Assembly (NCBI GenBank): GCA_021775855.1
Contig: JAJFGZ010000076.1
Span: 1-64,000, forward strand
DNA from: Hyphomicrobiales bacterium
GTDB taxonomy: Bacteria; Pseudomonadota; Alphaproteobacteria; Rhizobiales; NORP267
DNA length: 64,000 bases
Direction of reading: 5' to 3'
A program made the translations under genes and the position numbers. Each line of letters opens with the position of its first letter. Within the stretch, counting starts at the first letter, position 1. This document shows, one piece after another, positions 20,053 through 28,992 of this stretch. The notes below the pieces were generated by a model. It worked only from the letters and a program-made list of their open reading frames with translations. It was not told where the DNA came from and searched no databases.

Positions 20053-20417
20053 ATTTCTACATTCGTTTTGAAATCAAAGCGCCGCCGAAATTTAGTTCCG
20101 GCGGCCTGGCGTGGGATTCTAGACCGATCAATGCGGGTGTCAATGACCCAGCCGCCCCGAATAACGTTACGTCATCTGACGATCACAAACAAAATTATGG
20201 AAAACCACTGTTTCTGGGGAAAATTCCCCTATTTCTCCTCCTAGACTCTTGCGGGAGAGTCATCCGGTATTGTAGAGTCTGAATTGTTCGCTACCAGATT
20301 TTGTAGTTTCATATCTGGCAACCCCAAGTGAGTGTATGCCGTGAGTATTCGCGGGACGAAGCTGTCCCGTGATCCGCTCTCGGATTCTGTCTGCAGCATA
20401 AGGATATGGAGACTGGA

Positions 20418-20945
20418 ATGAGTTGGACCGACGAAAGGGTTGAAACACTCAAGAAATTGTGGACCGAGGGCCTCACGGCACGTCAGATTGCCGAAATGAT
20501 GGGTGGCTTTACGCGCAATGCAATTATTGGCAAGGCGCACCGGTTGGGGTTATCTGGACGCCCGAAAACAGTCCGCGTGGCACGACCGAAACCCCGCAAA
20601 CCCCGCGTCAGCAACGGGCGCGGGCGGGGCGGCGGCTATGTTAGCATCGGCGCGACCGCGCTTAAAATGGACCCCGATGCGGATCCGATCGCGCGGCCGC
20701 AAGCAGCCCCCCTGCCGGTTGAAGATCTGGTGATCCCGATGGCAGAGCGGAAAACCATCCTCGAGTTGACCAGCGCCACTTGTCATTGGCCCTACAACGA
20801 CCCAAGGGACGAGAGTTTTCATTTTTGTGGGCGCGATGTCGAGGACGAAAAGCCCTATTGCGCCCATCATTGCCGGCTGGCCTACCAACCGCTCAACGAG
20901 CGGCGGCGGCAGAGGCGGGCGGCGCAGCGCCCACCCGGCCAATAG
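20418..20945 (+). CDS. gcrA: GcrA cell cycle regulator
   Basis: MSWTDERVETLKKLWTEGLTARQIAEMMGGFTRNAIIGKAHRLGLSGRP is the GcrA N-terminus; C-terminal CHWPYNDP...FCGR. Confidence 0.95.
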   Translation: MSWTDERVETLKKLWTEGLTARQIAEMMGGFTRNAIIGKAHRLGLSGRPKTVRVARPKPRKPRVSNGRGRGGGYVSIGATALKMDPDADPIARPQAAPLPVEDLVIPMAERKTILELTSATCHWPYNDPRDESFHFCGRDVEDEKPYCAHHCRLAYQPLNERRRQRRAAQRPPGQ

Positions 20946-21065
20946 AGATCCGGCCAGGCGGCTGCACGCGTCGTTTTGCCCTGGTCGGCAGGCGCAATTG
21001 TCTGGAAACTTGTTACCCTCGCGCTATGATGCTGACCTGTATCATTTTGCGCGAGGGGAATAATT

Positions 21066-21965
21066 GTGACCAAGCCCAGCAAATCGTCGAAGACATCCCG
21101 GAATAGCCGGGCAATCCCTGACCCGCTGAAAGCCTTTTCCCTGGATGACCCGGTTATGCCGGAGGGTCTGGCGGAGATGGCGCTGACCGCTGGCGGGTAC
21201 CCTTATGCCAAACGCATGAAACGCCGTCTGTACGACAGCCACCTTGTTGATCTACAGATCGAACTAGTCAAGCTCCAGGTCTGGTGCCGGGCGCAAGGCA
21301 AGCGGATCACAATTTTGTTTGAAGGGCGCGACGCGGCCGGCAAAGGCGGAACTATCAAACGCCTGACCCAACATCTCAATCCGCGCCACGCCAAAGTGGT
21401 TGCGTTATCAAAGCCAACAGAAACCGAGCGCGGACAATGGTATTTCCAGCGCTATGTGGATCACCTGCCGACGGCCGGCGACATGGCCATCTTTGACCGC
21501 TCCTGGTACAACCGCGCCGGCGTCGAACGGGTCATGGGGTTTGCGACCCCTGAACAGGTCCAGCATTTCCTGAACGAAGTTCCCAGGTTCGAAAAAATCC
21601 TGGTCGACGATAATATCCTGCTGTTTAAATTCTGGTTGACCATCGGCCAGGAAACCCAACTGGTCCGGTTCCACGCCCGGCGCCATGACCCGCTGAAATA
21701 TTGGAAACTGTCCCCGATCGATATTGCCAGTCTCGAGAATTGGGACAGCTATAGCGAAGCCAAAGTTGATATGTTCCGCAGCACCCACAACCAGATTTCG
21801 CCCTGGACGGTGGTGCGCGCCAATGACAAACGCCGTGCCCGGCTCAACATCCTGCAACATTTGCTGGGCGCAATTGAATATGACGGCAAGGACATGGAGA
21901 AAATCCGTAGTCCTGACAGGAAAATCCTCGGCGCAAGCAAAGCATTTATGTTCGAGCGGGACTAA
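21066..21965 (+). CDS. ppk2: Polyphosphate kinase 2
   Basis: LFEGRDAAGKGGTIKRLTQHLNPR, FDRSWYNRAGVERVMGF, YWKLSPIDIASLENWDSYS. Confidence 0.95.
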   Translation: MTKPSKSSKTSRNSRAIPDPLKAFSLDDPVMPEGLAEMALTAGGYPYAKRMKRRLYDSHLVDLQIELVKLQVWCRAQGKRITILFEGRDAAGKGGTIKRLTQHLNPRHAKVVALSKPTETERGQWYFQRYVDHLPTAGDMAIFDRSWYNRAGVERVMGFATPEQVQHFLNEVPRFEKILVDDNILLFKFWLTIGQETQLVRFHARRHDPLKYWKLSPIDIASLENWDSYSEAKVDMFRSTHNQISPWTVVRANDKRRARLNILQHLLGAIEYDGKDMEKIRSPDRKILGASKAFMFERD

Positions 21966-22046
21966 ACTTAGTCTCCCGGGACGACAATTCCGTCACCTGC
22001 AGAACGGATCGCGCCAAGTTTGATTCCTTGACATTTGAAGATATAT

Positions 22047-22058
22047 GTGCATATGCAC
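22047..22058. promoter_or_regulatory. Putative MarR operator (site 1)
   Basis: Perfect 12-bp palindrome GTGCATATGCAC, 13 nt downstream of TTGACA (22028-22033), upstream of marR. Confidence 0.6.
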
Positions 22059-22088
22059 TTTTATCGACAATTTAATTGGAATGACCAG

Positions 22089-22523
22089 ATGGACCTGATG
22101 TTGGCAGAAAATTGCATGTGTTTTAGTCTTCGCCGGGCTACACGCACGATCACCAAGATTTACGACACTGCGCTGAAGTCTGCCGGGGTCACGTCGTCGC
22201 AATTCACCCTGCTCCGCATCGTTGACGGCAATCAGCCGATTTCGATGCTGGATCTGGCATCGAGTCTTGGGATGGACCGGACCACCCTCACCAGAAACCT
22301 ACAACCGCTTATCCGGGACGGGCTGGTTGAGGCGCAGACCGGCGACGACCAGCGCCAACGGCTGATCAAACTCGGGCCGAAGGGTCACAAGAGCCTCGTT
22401 CAGGCCAAGGCAAGTTGGCAAGCGGTTCAAAGCAAAGTTGCAGACACGTTCGGAGAAACCGAAGCCCAGGACCTGCTGCACGCCCTTGCCAATTTTGACA
22501 GATCGGTGGGGCTACGACTTTAA
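22089..22523 (+). CDS. MarR family transcriptional regulator
   Basis: wHTH: SQFTLLRIVDGNQPISMLDLASSLGMDRTTLTRNLQPLIRDGLVEAQTGDDQRQRLIKLGPKG; start taken at ATG 22089. Confidence 0.9.
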   Translation: MDLMLAENCMCFSLRRATRTITKIYDTALKSAGVTSSQFTLLRIVDGNQPISMLDLASSLGMDRTTLTRNLQPLIRDGLVEAQTGDDQRQRLIKLGPKGHKSLVQAKASWQAVQSKVADTFGETEAQDLLHALANFDRSVGLRL

Positions 22524-22541
22524 AAAAATTTACCTATAAAA

Positions 22542-22553
22542 GTGTAGCTACAC
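22542..22553. promoter_or_regulatory. Putative MarR operator (site 2)
   Basis: Perfect 12-bp palindrome GTGTAGCTACAC after TATAAA; shares GTGYANNTRCAC with site 1. Confidence 0.6.
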
Positions 22554-22579
22554 ACAATACCTAAAAACGGAGACATACA

Positions 22580-23236
22580 ATGAGTTCGATATCCAATACC
22601 AATGACACCCCGGACGCCAACCCGCGCGGCTTACATATTCCAGCGGTATACGTCATTCTGATTGCCGCATGGGCCGCAGGCGTGACAGCCCTGAGCCTGA
22701 ACGGCACCTTTCTTCCGATTGGCAGCGCGCCGCCTCCCACAATGCCGGTGGCGATTCTGTTACCGCCAGCGCTATTTCTGCTCGCCTACCGCATGATGCC
22801 CAGTGTCCGTGCCTGGGTCTCGGCACTCGATCTCGCGGCGGTGACGGCGCTGCAGGGTTGGCGGATCATGGGCGGGGTGTTTCTCTTCCTCTGGTATTAC
22901 GGCGACCTTCCCGCGATCTTTGCCTGGTTGGCTGGTCTCGGCGACGTCCTTGTTGGTCTGGCGGCACCCTGGGTCACTGCAGCTGTGATCAATCGATCCG
23001 CCGGATGGCGGCGTAAATCCATAACCCTGATCACCGCCGGGCTGGTTGATTTTGTAGTCGCAGTCACTAGCGGGATCCTGACCGTGAGCGGCGCACCCTG
23101 GGCAATCGCCGGCGAGCCGGGATCGGAACTGGTCAACGCCTTCCCGCTGGTGATGGTGCCGGCGTTTTTTGTACCGATGTTCATCATCTTTCACCTGATC
23201 GCCTGGATCAAACTTCGAAATGACATCCGGGACTAA
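22580..23236 (+). CDS. Conserved membrane protein of unknown function
   Basis: 218 aa, about 6 hydrophobic segments, AUG with upstream GGAGA. Confidence 0.75.
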   Translation: MSSISNTNDTPDANPRGLHIPAVYVILIAAWAAGVTALSLNGTFLPIGSAPPPTMPVAILLPPALFLLAYRMMPSVRAWVSALDLAAVTALQGWRIMGGVFLFLWYYGDLPAIFAWLAGLGDVLVGLAAPWVTAAVINRSAGWRRKSITLITAGLVDFVVAVTSGILTVSGAPWAIAGEPGSELVNAFPLVMVPAFFVPMFIIFHLIAWIKLRNDIRD

Positions 23237-23308
23237 AGGTGAAATGCCCGGCGGCGGCACACCTCTCGCCAGTTCGCCGGGCACCCCTCACATCCAAAGG
23301 AAGCTTGC

Positions 23309-23497
23309 ATGACCGATACAAAACTTGAAAACCCACCAAGACATTCATTCCATGAATGGTTGCGCGAACTGGACGAGGCCCTGAACCCGGATCCGGTCGA
23401 AGCCCTGAATCAAAGGTGCGACCAGCTGGAGGCTCGGCTGGAAGCGATCGATGCGATCACCTCTGACGACCCGGCCGCTGCGGCCAGCCATGAATAA
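23309..23497 (+). CDS. Small hypothetical protein (62 aa)
   Basis: MTDTKLENPPRHSFHEWLRELDEAL..., AGGAAG upstream, co-directional. Confidence 0.5.
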   Translation: MTDTKLENPPRHSFHEWLRELDEALNPDPVEALNQRCDQLEARLEAIDAITSDDPAAAASHE

Positions 23498-23545
23498 TAC
23501 GCACCCCGGTCTAGAATATCGTTTCTGCTGGACCGAGGCGAATAT

Positions 23546-24160
23546 CTAGCGATCTCCAAGGCTCCGCCTGATCATCACTTTTAAAGTTGTGACCGCGGTC
23601 CGGCGGGATTTTTTTGACGAGAATGCCAACCGCATAGCCGCGCCCTCGACGAGATCGATAATCAGATGAGCGGCGTCCATAATTTCCGTATTGGTAGCCA
23701 GTTGCCGGCCCTCAAAACCCCTTGCCAGGACGTTTCCAAGCCTCCCTGCCAATGCCTGCCGGTTCCGGGAAAAGCCGTCTCCGATTGCTGGATTACGCAC
23801 AGCTTCCGCAAATATTTCGGCGGCTAGAACTGTATTTTCCGGTTTTGCTGCGTAGGCGAAATAGTCTTCGATAAACCGGTCGAGGATTGTGACGGGATCG
23901 CCCGTCGTGGCCAGTCCTGCCTCGATTGCCGTCATGCCATCGGCTTCCAACTCTGCGATCTCGGCTATTAGGTCAGCCTTGCTATCAAAATGATTGTAGA
24001 GGTTTCCGAGACTGATCCCGGCTCTGGACGCGATGTCACGGATGCTTGTCTGGTGGAAGCCCTTGTCGATGAAACATTCGGCAGCGGTTTCAACAATCAG
24101 GCGTCGTCGCGCCTCGGTCGATTTTTCCCGCAACCGTTTGTCCTTCACATTTTTCGCCAT
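23546..24160 (-). CDS. TetR/AcrR family transcriptional regulator
   Basis: RRRLIVETAAECFIDKGFHQTSIRDIASRAGISLGNLYNHFDSKADLIAEI. Confidence 0.92.
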   Translation of the reverse strand: MAKNVKDKRLREKSTEARRRLIVETAAECFIDKGFHQTSIRDIASRAGISLGNLYNHFDSKADLIAEIAELEADGMTAIEAGLATTGDPVTILDRFIEDYFAYAAKPENTVLAAEIFAEAVRNPAIGDGFSRNRQALAGRLGNVLARGFEGRQLATNTEIMDAAHLIIDLVEGAAMRLAFSSKKSRRTAVTTLKVMIRRSLGDR

Positions 24161-24198
24161 GACGTCCTCTTGTAACTTGTTTCCGCTTGCCATATATA

Positions 24199-24216
24199 AA
24201 TGAACGATTGTTCATT
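24199..24216. promoter_or_regulatory. Putative TetR operator
   Basis: AATGAAC-GATT-GTTCATT perfect 7-bp inverted repeat in the divergent promoter. Confidence 0.55.
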
Positions 24217-24228
24217 CAATATAGGATA

Positions 24229-24423
24229 ATGAAACCAATGATGCAACACCAATTCCAACGACACTGGTATCTGGGTTTCCTCGGCTTGATCGGTTTTTGG
24301 ACATTCCCGTCGGTGCTAGAGGCGTTCCAGAATGGTCGGCCCTGGTGGGATTTTCTGAACATCCTTTGGTTGCTGTGGTTCCTTTATTTTCTCCCCGAGG
24401 CTGCGCCGTCGGAGGCAGATTGA
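24229..24423 (+). CDS. Small hydrophobic protein of unknown function
   Basis: About 64 aa, Trp/Leu-rich TM segments; stop overlaps the next start (TGATG). Confidence 0.6.
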   Translation: MKPMMQHQFQRHWYLGFLGLIGFWTFPSVLEAFQNGRPWWDFLNILWLLWFLYFLPEAAPSEAD

Positions 24424-25301
24424 TGGTGGATATCAACGCCAGATTTCTGGCTTTCACTGATCTGTTCGACGTTCTCGGCATCATCAGCATAGGTTTTTTC
24501 GTCCTGATCATCATGGAAACTGTCTGGGATATTCTGACCGGCAGGCGTGGCAGGATGCGAGAAACAATTGCCAATGCTGCTATCGCGGCCGGTAATTTTC
24601 TTCTCGACCGGACAGTCTTCGGCCTGTCATTTGTTGTCGGGCTCTCGATTGCCTCGTCCTTCGCCTTTTTTGCCATTCCGCTGACATGGTGGAGCTGGGT
24701 ATTGGCGGTCATTGCTGCCGATTTCACCTATTACTGGATGCACCGGATCGAGCATGAAGTGCGGATCCTGTGGGCCTATCATTCTGTCCATCATTCTTCG
24801 CCCGAATTTAATCTCTCGACATCGCTGCGCCTCTCCTGGGTCGAGGGACTGTTCGAATGGATATTCTTTGTCCCCATGATCCTTTTAGGTTTCGACCCAG
24901 TACAGACGATAGCGGCGTTGCTCATCGTGGTGATCTACCAGACCTGGCCGCATACCCAGAAAATCGGCAAGCTCGGCTGGGCCGACCGGGTCTTCAACAC
25001 GCCGTCCGTACACCGGGTCCATCACGGGTCGAACGGCAACTTTCTCGACAAGAATTACGGCGGCATTCTGATCATCTGGGACCGCGTTTTCGGGACGTAT
25101 CAGGCGGAGGATGCACAGGTGATCTACGGCGTGATCAATCCGGTCCGCTCGTCGAATCCGATTGTCATCAATTTCCACGAATATTGGCAAATACTCAAAG
25201 ATATCCGCCAGGCGTCAGCGTTGCGGGATGTCCTGGGCTATCTGTTCGGGAAGCCAGGATGGACATCAAGCCCGGACCGGGAAAAATCCGGTCACAGCTA
25301 G
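24423..25301 (+). CDS. Sterol desaturase / fatty acid hydroxylase family protein
   Basis: HRIEHEVRILWAYHSVHHSS, HRVHHGSN histidine boxes; start taken at MVDINARF. Confidence 0.88.
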   Translation: MVDINARFLAFTDLFDVLGIISIGFFVLIIMETVWDILTGRRGRMRETIANAAIAAGNFLLDRTVFGLSFVVGLSIASSFAFFAIPLTWWSWVLAVIAADFTYYWMHRIEHEVRILWAYHSVHHSSPEFNLSTSLRLSWVEGLFEWIFFVPMILLGFDPVQTIAALLIVVIYQTWPHTQKIGKLGWADRVFNTPSVHRVHHGSNGNFLDKNYGGILIIWDRVFGTYQAEDAQVIYGVINPVRSSNPIVINFHEYWQILKDIRQASALRDVLGYLFGKPGWTSSPDREKSGHS

Positions 25302-25432
25302 TCTGAATGTCAGACCCGCACTGCCTGCGACGTCTTGTCTCTTTGCCTGACGGTTGGAAAGTGGCAACACTGATTGCGGTACAAAATTGAATTGCGGGCA
25401 CACGTTACCAATCCAACCAGGGATGATGTGCC

Positions 25433-26050
25433 ATGATCAATTTTGATGCTATTTCCAGCACCGACGTGACGCGCGAGCCGTTTCAGTTTTTCGCAACCCC
25501 CAATGTTCTTGATGGCAAAACCCTGACAGCTGTCGGCGCGGATTTCCCGGCCATCAAAGACCCTGGAATATTTCCCTTGAGCGAACTGACCTTCGGCGCC
25601 AATTTCGAGCAACTGATCGACGATATCCGCTCGTCGGAACTCGAAGATATCCTGTCCGAAAAATTCGACGTTGACCTTGCCGGGCGGCCGCAAATGATCA
25701 CCGTGCGCGGCTTCTGCCAGAAAAAAGACGGACGGATCCATACCGATTCCGAAGACAAGATCGTGACCTGCCTGCTGTATCTCAACGCACCCTGGCAGGA
25801 GACCAGCGGGCAATTGCGTCTGTTGCGCAATGGGTCCGACATCGAGGACATGATCACCGAAATCCCACCGAATGGCGGAACCCTGGTTGCCTTCAAGCGC
25901 TCGGACAAATCGTTTCACGGGCACAAGCGCTATATCGGACCACGCCGCTACATTATGTTCAACTGGGTGCAGTCGCGGGCGATCTTGGCAAAAAATATCG
26001 GGCGGCACAAATTGTCGTCGAAGATCAAGAAACTCAATCCATTCAGCTAA
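25433..26050 (+). CDS. 2OG-Fe(II) oxygenase superfamily protein
   Basis: HTD (HxD) metal site, distal His in KSFHGH, Arg in GPRRYIMFNWV. Confidence 0.72.
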   Translation: MINFDAISSTDVTREPFQFFATPNVLDGKTLTAVGADFPAIKDPGIFPLSELTFGANFEQLIDDIRSSELEDILSEKFDVDLAGRPQMITVRGFCQKKDGRIHTDSEDKIVTCLLYLNAPWQETSGQLRLLRNGSDIEDMITEIPPNGGTLVAFKRSDKSFHGHKRYIGPRRYIMFNWVQSRAILAKNIGRHKLSSKIKKLNPFS

Positions 26051-26087
26051 TCAAACGCCCTCGTTTGCGAGGGAGCAAGGACCTATC

Positions 26088-26756
26088 ATGGCTTTAACAG
26101 CAGAACGTCTGGCTCCAAACCGCGTGGCGGAGACCTTCCTGGACAGTCTGTCGCGCGCCGATCATCAGACCGAACCCTACGACCACTGGTTCCTATCCGG
26201 CATGCTGCCGGACGATGTAACGGATGCTATTGCCGAGATGCCGGTGAAACCCGCCGACATCAGCAACTATTCGGGATACCGCAATACCGAAGACGACAAA
26301 CGGGTTTACTTCAATCCCGAAACAAACGCACGGTTTCCTGTTTGTGGGGAAGTGGCGGCGGCCTTTGATACGCCTGAGGTGCGCTCCGCTCTTGAGGCGG
26401 CATGCGGCATTGATCTCTCGCCGCATCGCTTGAGAATTGAATATTGCCAGGATACGGACGGCTTCTGGCTGGAGCCCCATTGCGACATACTGGTCAAGAA
26501 ATTCACGATGCTGGTTTATCTGTCACGGGACCCGGCGCTGTATGATGCCGGCACCGATATCTTTTCCGGGCCTCCGGATCACGAGTTATTGGGCACCGCG
26601 CCGTACGAATTCAACAAGGGCCTGATCTTCATTCCCGGGACCGATACCTGGCACGGTTTTTCCCAGCGCCCCGTCAAGGGCATCAGGAAATCCCTGATCA
26701 TCAATTACGTCGCCGACGAGTGGCGGGAGCGGTGGGAGTTGGCGCAGGGAAAATAG
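26088..26756 (+). CDS. 2OG-Fe(II) oxygenase superfamily protein
   Basis: HCD (HxD) in WLEPHCDILVKKFTMLVYL, distal His in DTWHGF, Arg in GIRKSLIINYV. Confidence 0.75.
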   Translation: MALTAERLAPNRVAETFLDSLSRADHQTEPYDHWFLSGMLPDDVTDAIAEMPVKPADISNYSGYRNTEDDKRVYFNPETNARFPVCGEVAAAFDTPEVRSALEAACGIDLSPHRLRIEYCQDTDGFWLEPHCDILVKKFTMLVYLSRDPALYDAGTDIFSGPPDHELLGTAPYEFNKGLIFIPGTDTWHGFSQRPVKGIRKSLIINYVADEWRERWELAQGK

Positions 26757-26760
26757 GCGT

Positions 26761-27246
26761 CTAAACCCAGCGGCGGACCTTGGTCTTGTAGTCCAGATAA
26801 GGCTGGCCGAATTTGGCCTCCAGATATCGTTCTTCGCGCGCAATCACGTAGAACTGAATCACAATCACTGCGACCAGCAAATTTGCCAACGCAGCGGTGC
26901 TGGCACCGGCAATCGCGACACCTGCATGGGTTATGGCCATGCCCAGATATATGGGGTTTCGGGTGTAGGCGTAGAGCCCGGTAGTAATGATCGCCGTGGT
27001 TGGTTTCCAGGGTTCCACGTTGGACCCGGCCTGCTTATGGCGCGGAGCGCTTGCCAAAATCAGGGTCAGGCCAGCGGCCGCGATAATTGCGCCTGCGATA
27101 GTCGGCAGCATGCCTGCCATGCGGAATTCGAACCAGGGCGAATCCAGCCAAAGCCCTATCAACAACAGAACCAGGAAAATTAACGGCGGCGGCACCTTTA
27201 CACCCGCATTGTCCCCGCCGGTGTCGGAAGGCTCTTTGTCAGACAT
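26761..27246 (-). CDS. Isoprenylcysteine carboxyl methyltransferase-like (PEMT/ICMT family) membrane protein
   Basis: TTGLYAYTRNPIYLGMAITHAG and C-terminal ARERYLEAKFGQPYLDYKTKVRRW-type motif. Confidence 0.88.
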   Translation of the reverse strand: MSDKEPSDTGGDNAGVKVPPPLIFLVLLLIGLWLDSPWFEFRMAGMLPTIAGAIIAAAGLTLILASAPRHKQAGSNVEPWKPTTAIITTGLYAYTRNPIYLGMAITHAGVAIAGASTAALANLLVAVIVIQFYVIAREERYLEAKFGQPYLDYKTKVRRWV

Positions 27247-27784
27247 TGTTGTTCTCCTCATGATCCGTCATGCGCGACGAATACAACCACAACCGGTAGT
27301 CCGTGTTGCGATCCTTCATGTCCAGATAAAGCCAAACCATCCGATCAAGAAACCACAGCTTACCCAGAATGATCAACACCAGCCCGAGTATCACCGCCAA
27401 GGTATTGTAGGCAAACAGGCCGTAGACGAACGGGATCATCCCTACAACAATGACAGAATTCAACATGGCGGAAAATCGCACATGGTGTTGTGGAATCGGC
27501 TGGGATTCGCGCCGCAGCCAAACCCTCTCGCCAAAGGTCGCCATCGAAGCCCAATTGTCGGTTGCGGATGGAGGAGCAAAAAAGCGGGGGTTGAGGATAG
27601 TCCAGAATACCAGAAGTCCGATCGGTGCAAGGCACCACCAGCCGATCCAGGTTCGGCTCCAGATGGCGATCGCAAGAAGCGGCAGGATCGGGATACGTGT
27701 CCAGACGCTCCACGGATTGGCATGCCGCATCCAGGTCTCGTCGCTCATTGCCATGGCGCCTTCAAACCACTTACCGTAATTCAT
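27239..27784 (-). CDS. Conserved membrane protein of unknown function (DUF6653-like)
   Basis: MSDETWMRHANPWSVWTRIPILPLLAIAIWSRTWIGWW, several TM segments; start may be internal. Confidence 0.6.
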   Translation of the reverse strand: MNYGKWFEGAMAMSDETWMRHANPWSVWTRIPILPLLAIAIWSRTWIGWWCLAPIGLLVFWTILNPRFFAPPSATDNWASMATFGERVWLRRESQPIPQHHVRFSAMLNSVIVVGMIPFVYGLFAYNTLAVILGLVLIILGKLWFLDRMVWLYLDMKDRNTDYRLWLYSSRMTDHEENNNV

Positions 27785-28475
27785 CGCCTTCCCTATTGCT
27801 CAATTCATGTTGCCACCAGCGCTGAAATAATATGTCGCGGCGCTCGGGAATTTTTTCAGCGAACGTGGTCAGCGAGCTTATTCTGTCAATTCGAAAATTC
27901 CGGAAGTCGCTTCGAAGTTCACACCAGGAAACGAGCAGACGGAGCCCATGGTAATAGGCGATGGCAACGGGCCATATCACACGTTCGCTCATACTACCCT
28001 CACCATCCACGTATTCTATATGTACTTTGTGGCGTTCACGGATGGCCGTCCGGACCAATCCTGCGTCAACCTGATCAACAATTTCGGTGACTGGAACGGG
28101 GGCATATAATGGTGCGTCCAACAAGATCGGCCTCAGTTCAGGTGGGACAACGGTAGCGATTTTTGCAATGGCGTTGTCTGCCGAGCGGGTGAGTTTGGCT
28201 TCGCCCTGACCTGCTACCATCCGCGCACCCAACATGAGCGCCTCCAATTCGTCGGCGCTGAACATCAATGGCGGCAGGTCGTACCCCTCGTCCATCACAT
28301 AACCCACCCCTGCCTCGCCACGGATCGGTACGCCGTTGCCCATGAGCGACGCGATATCCCGATAAATGGTGCGGATTGTAACTTCCAGCTCTTCGGCAAT
28401 CGCGGATGCGGTCACCGGCCCACGCTTGCGGCGGAATAGCTGGATGATCTGCAATAGCCTGTCGGCGCGCCTCAT
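27771..28475 (-). CDS. YafY-like HTH / WYL-domain transcriptional regulator
   Basis: RRADRLLQIIQLFRRKRGPVTASAIAEELEVTIRTIYRDIASLM...AYYHGLRLLVSWCELRSDFRNFRIDRI. Confidence 0.92.
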   Translation of the reverse strand: MRRADRLLQIIQLFRRKRGPVTASAIAEELEVTIRTIYRDIASLMGNGVPIRGEAGVGYVMDEGYDLPPLMFSADELEALMLGARMVAGQGEAKLTRSADNAIAKIATVVPPELRPILLDAPLYAPVPVTEIVDQVDAGLVRTAIRERHKVHIEYVDGEGSMSERVIWPVAIAYYHGLRLLVSWCELRSDFRNFRIDRISSLTTFAEKIPERRDILFQRWWQHELSNREGDELR

Positions 28476-28516
28476 TTGTGTCCCCACTGGTTTGTTCTGG
28501 TAGGTTACCAAACCAT

Positions 28517-28536
28517 CCTGACATCACGGTGTCAGG
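28517..28536. promoter_or_regulatory. Putative WYL-regulator operator
   Basis: CCTGACA-TCACGG-TGTCAGG perfect 7-bp inverted repeat between divergent genes. Confidence 0.5.
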
Positions 28537-28584
28537 AGCCTGTCAGTATAGACCCACATCTCCAAAACGAACAGGGATTCAATT

Positions 28585-28992
28585 ATGAAAAGTTGGAGGG
28601 AAAAGCTGGAAAGCCCGAAACCGCATCAGGTTAAACCAGCGCCAATGAGTTTTGCCGGTATGAAAAAGGGGCAAATTATGCTGATTCCCAGCGCCCTGGA
28701 GATTGACGATTTTATTCGCCGGATTCCGGCCGGCACCTCGATGGACATCAAGGCCATGCGCGCGTCACTGGCCAGCGAATACGCGGCTGAAGTTTCGTGC
28801 CCGATTACCACCGGAATCTTGCTGCGGATTGTTGCCGAAACCGTCTGGGAGGATCACGAGCGGGGCACCCCCATCGCCGCCCTTACACCCGTCTGGCGGG
28901 TTCTTGACGAGACCGCAACCACTTTGAAAAAGCTCAGCTACGACCCGCAATTTCTGCTGGATCAGCGCGAACAGGAAGGTTTGGACGAATGA
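28585..28992 (+). CDS. MGMT-like / conserved hypothetical protein
   Basis: KGQIMLIPSALEIDDFIRRIPAGTSMDIKAMRASLASEYAAEVSCPITTGILLRIVAE resembles O6-alkylguanine alkyltransferase-like proteins (CP motif). Confidence 0.5.
   Translation: MKSWREKLESPKPHQVKPAPMSFAGMKKGQIMLIPSALEIDDFIRRIPAGTSMDIKAMRASLASEYAAEVSCPITTGILLRIVAETVWEDHERGTPIAALTPVWRVLDETATTLKKLSYDPQFLLDQREQEGLDE

Noticed and set aside
26987-28090. 367-aa + strand ORF
   Set aside because: Antisense across three convincing minus-strand genes (ICMT-like, DUF6653-like, WYL); long only because of GC bias
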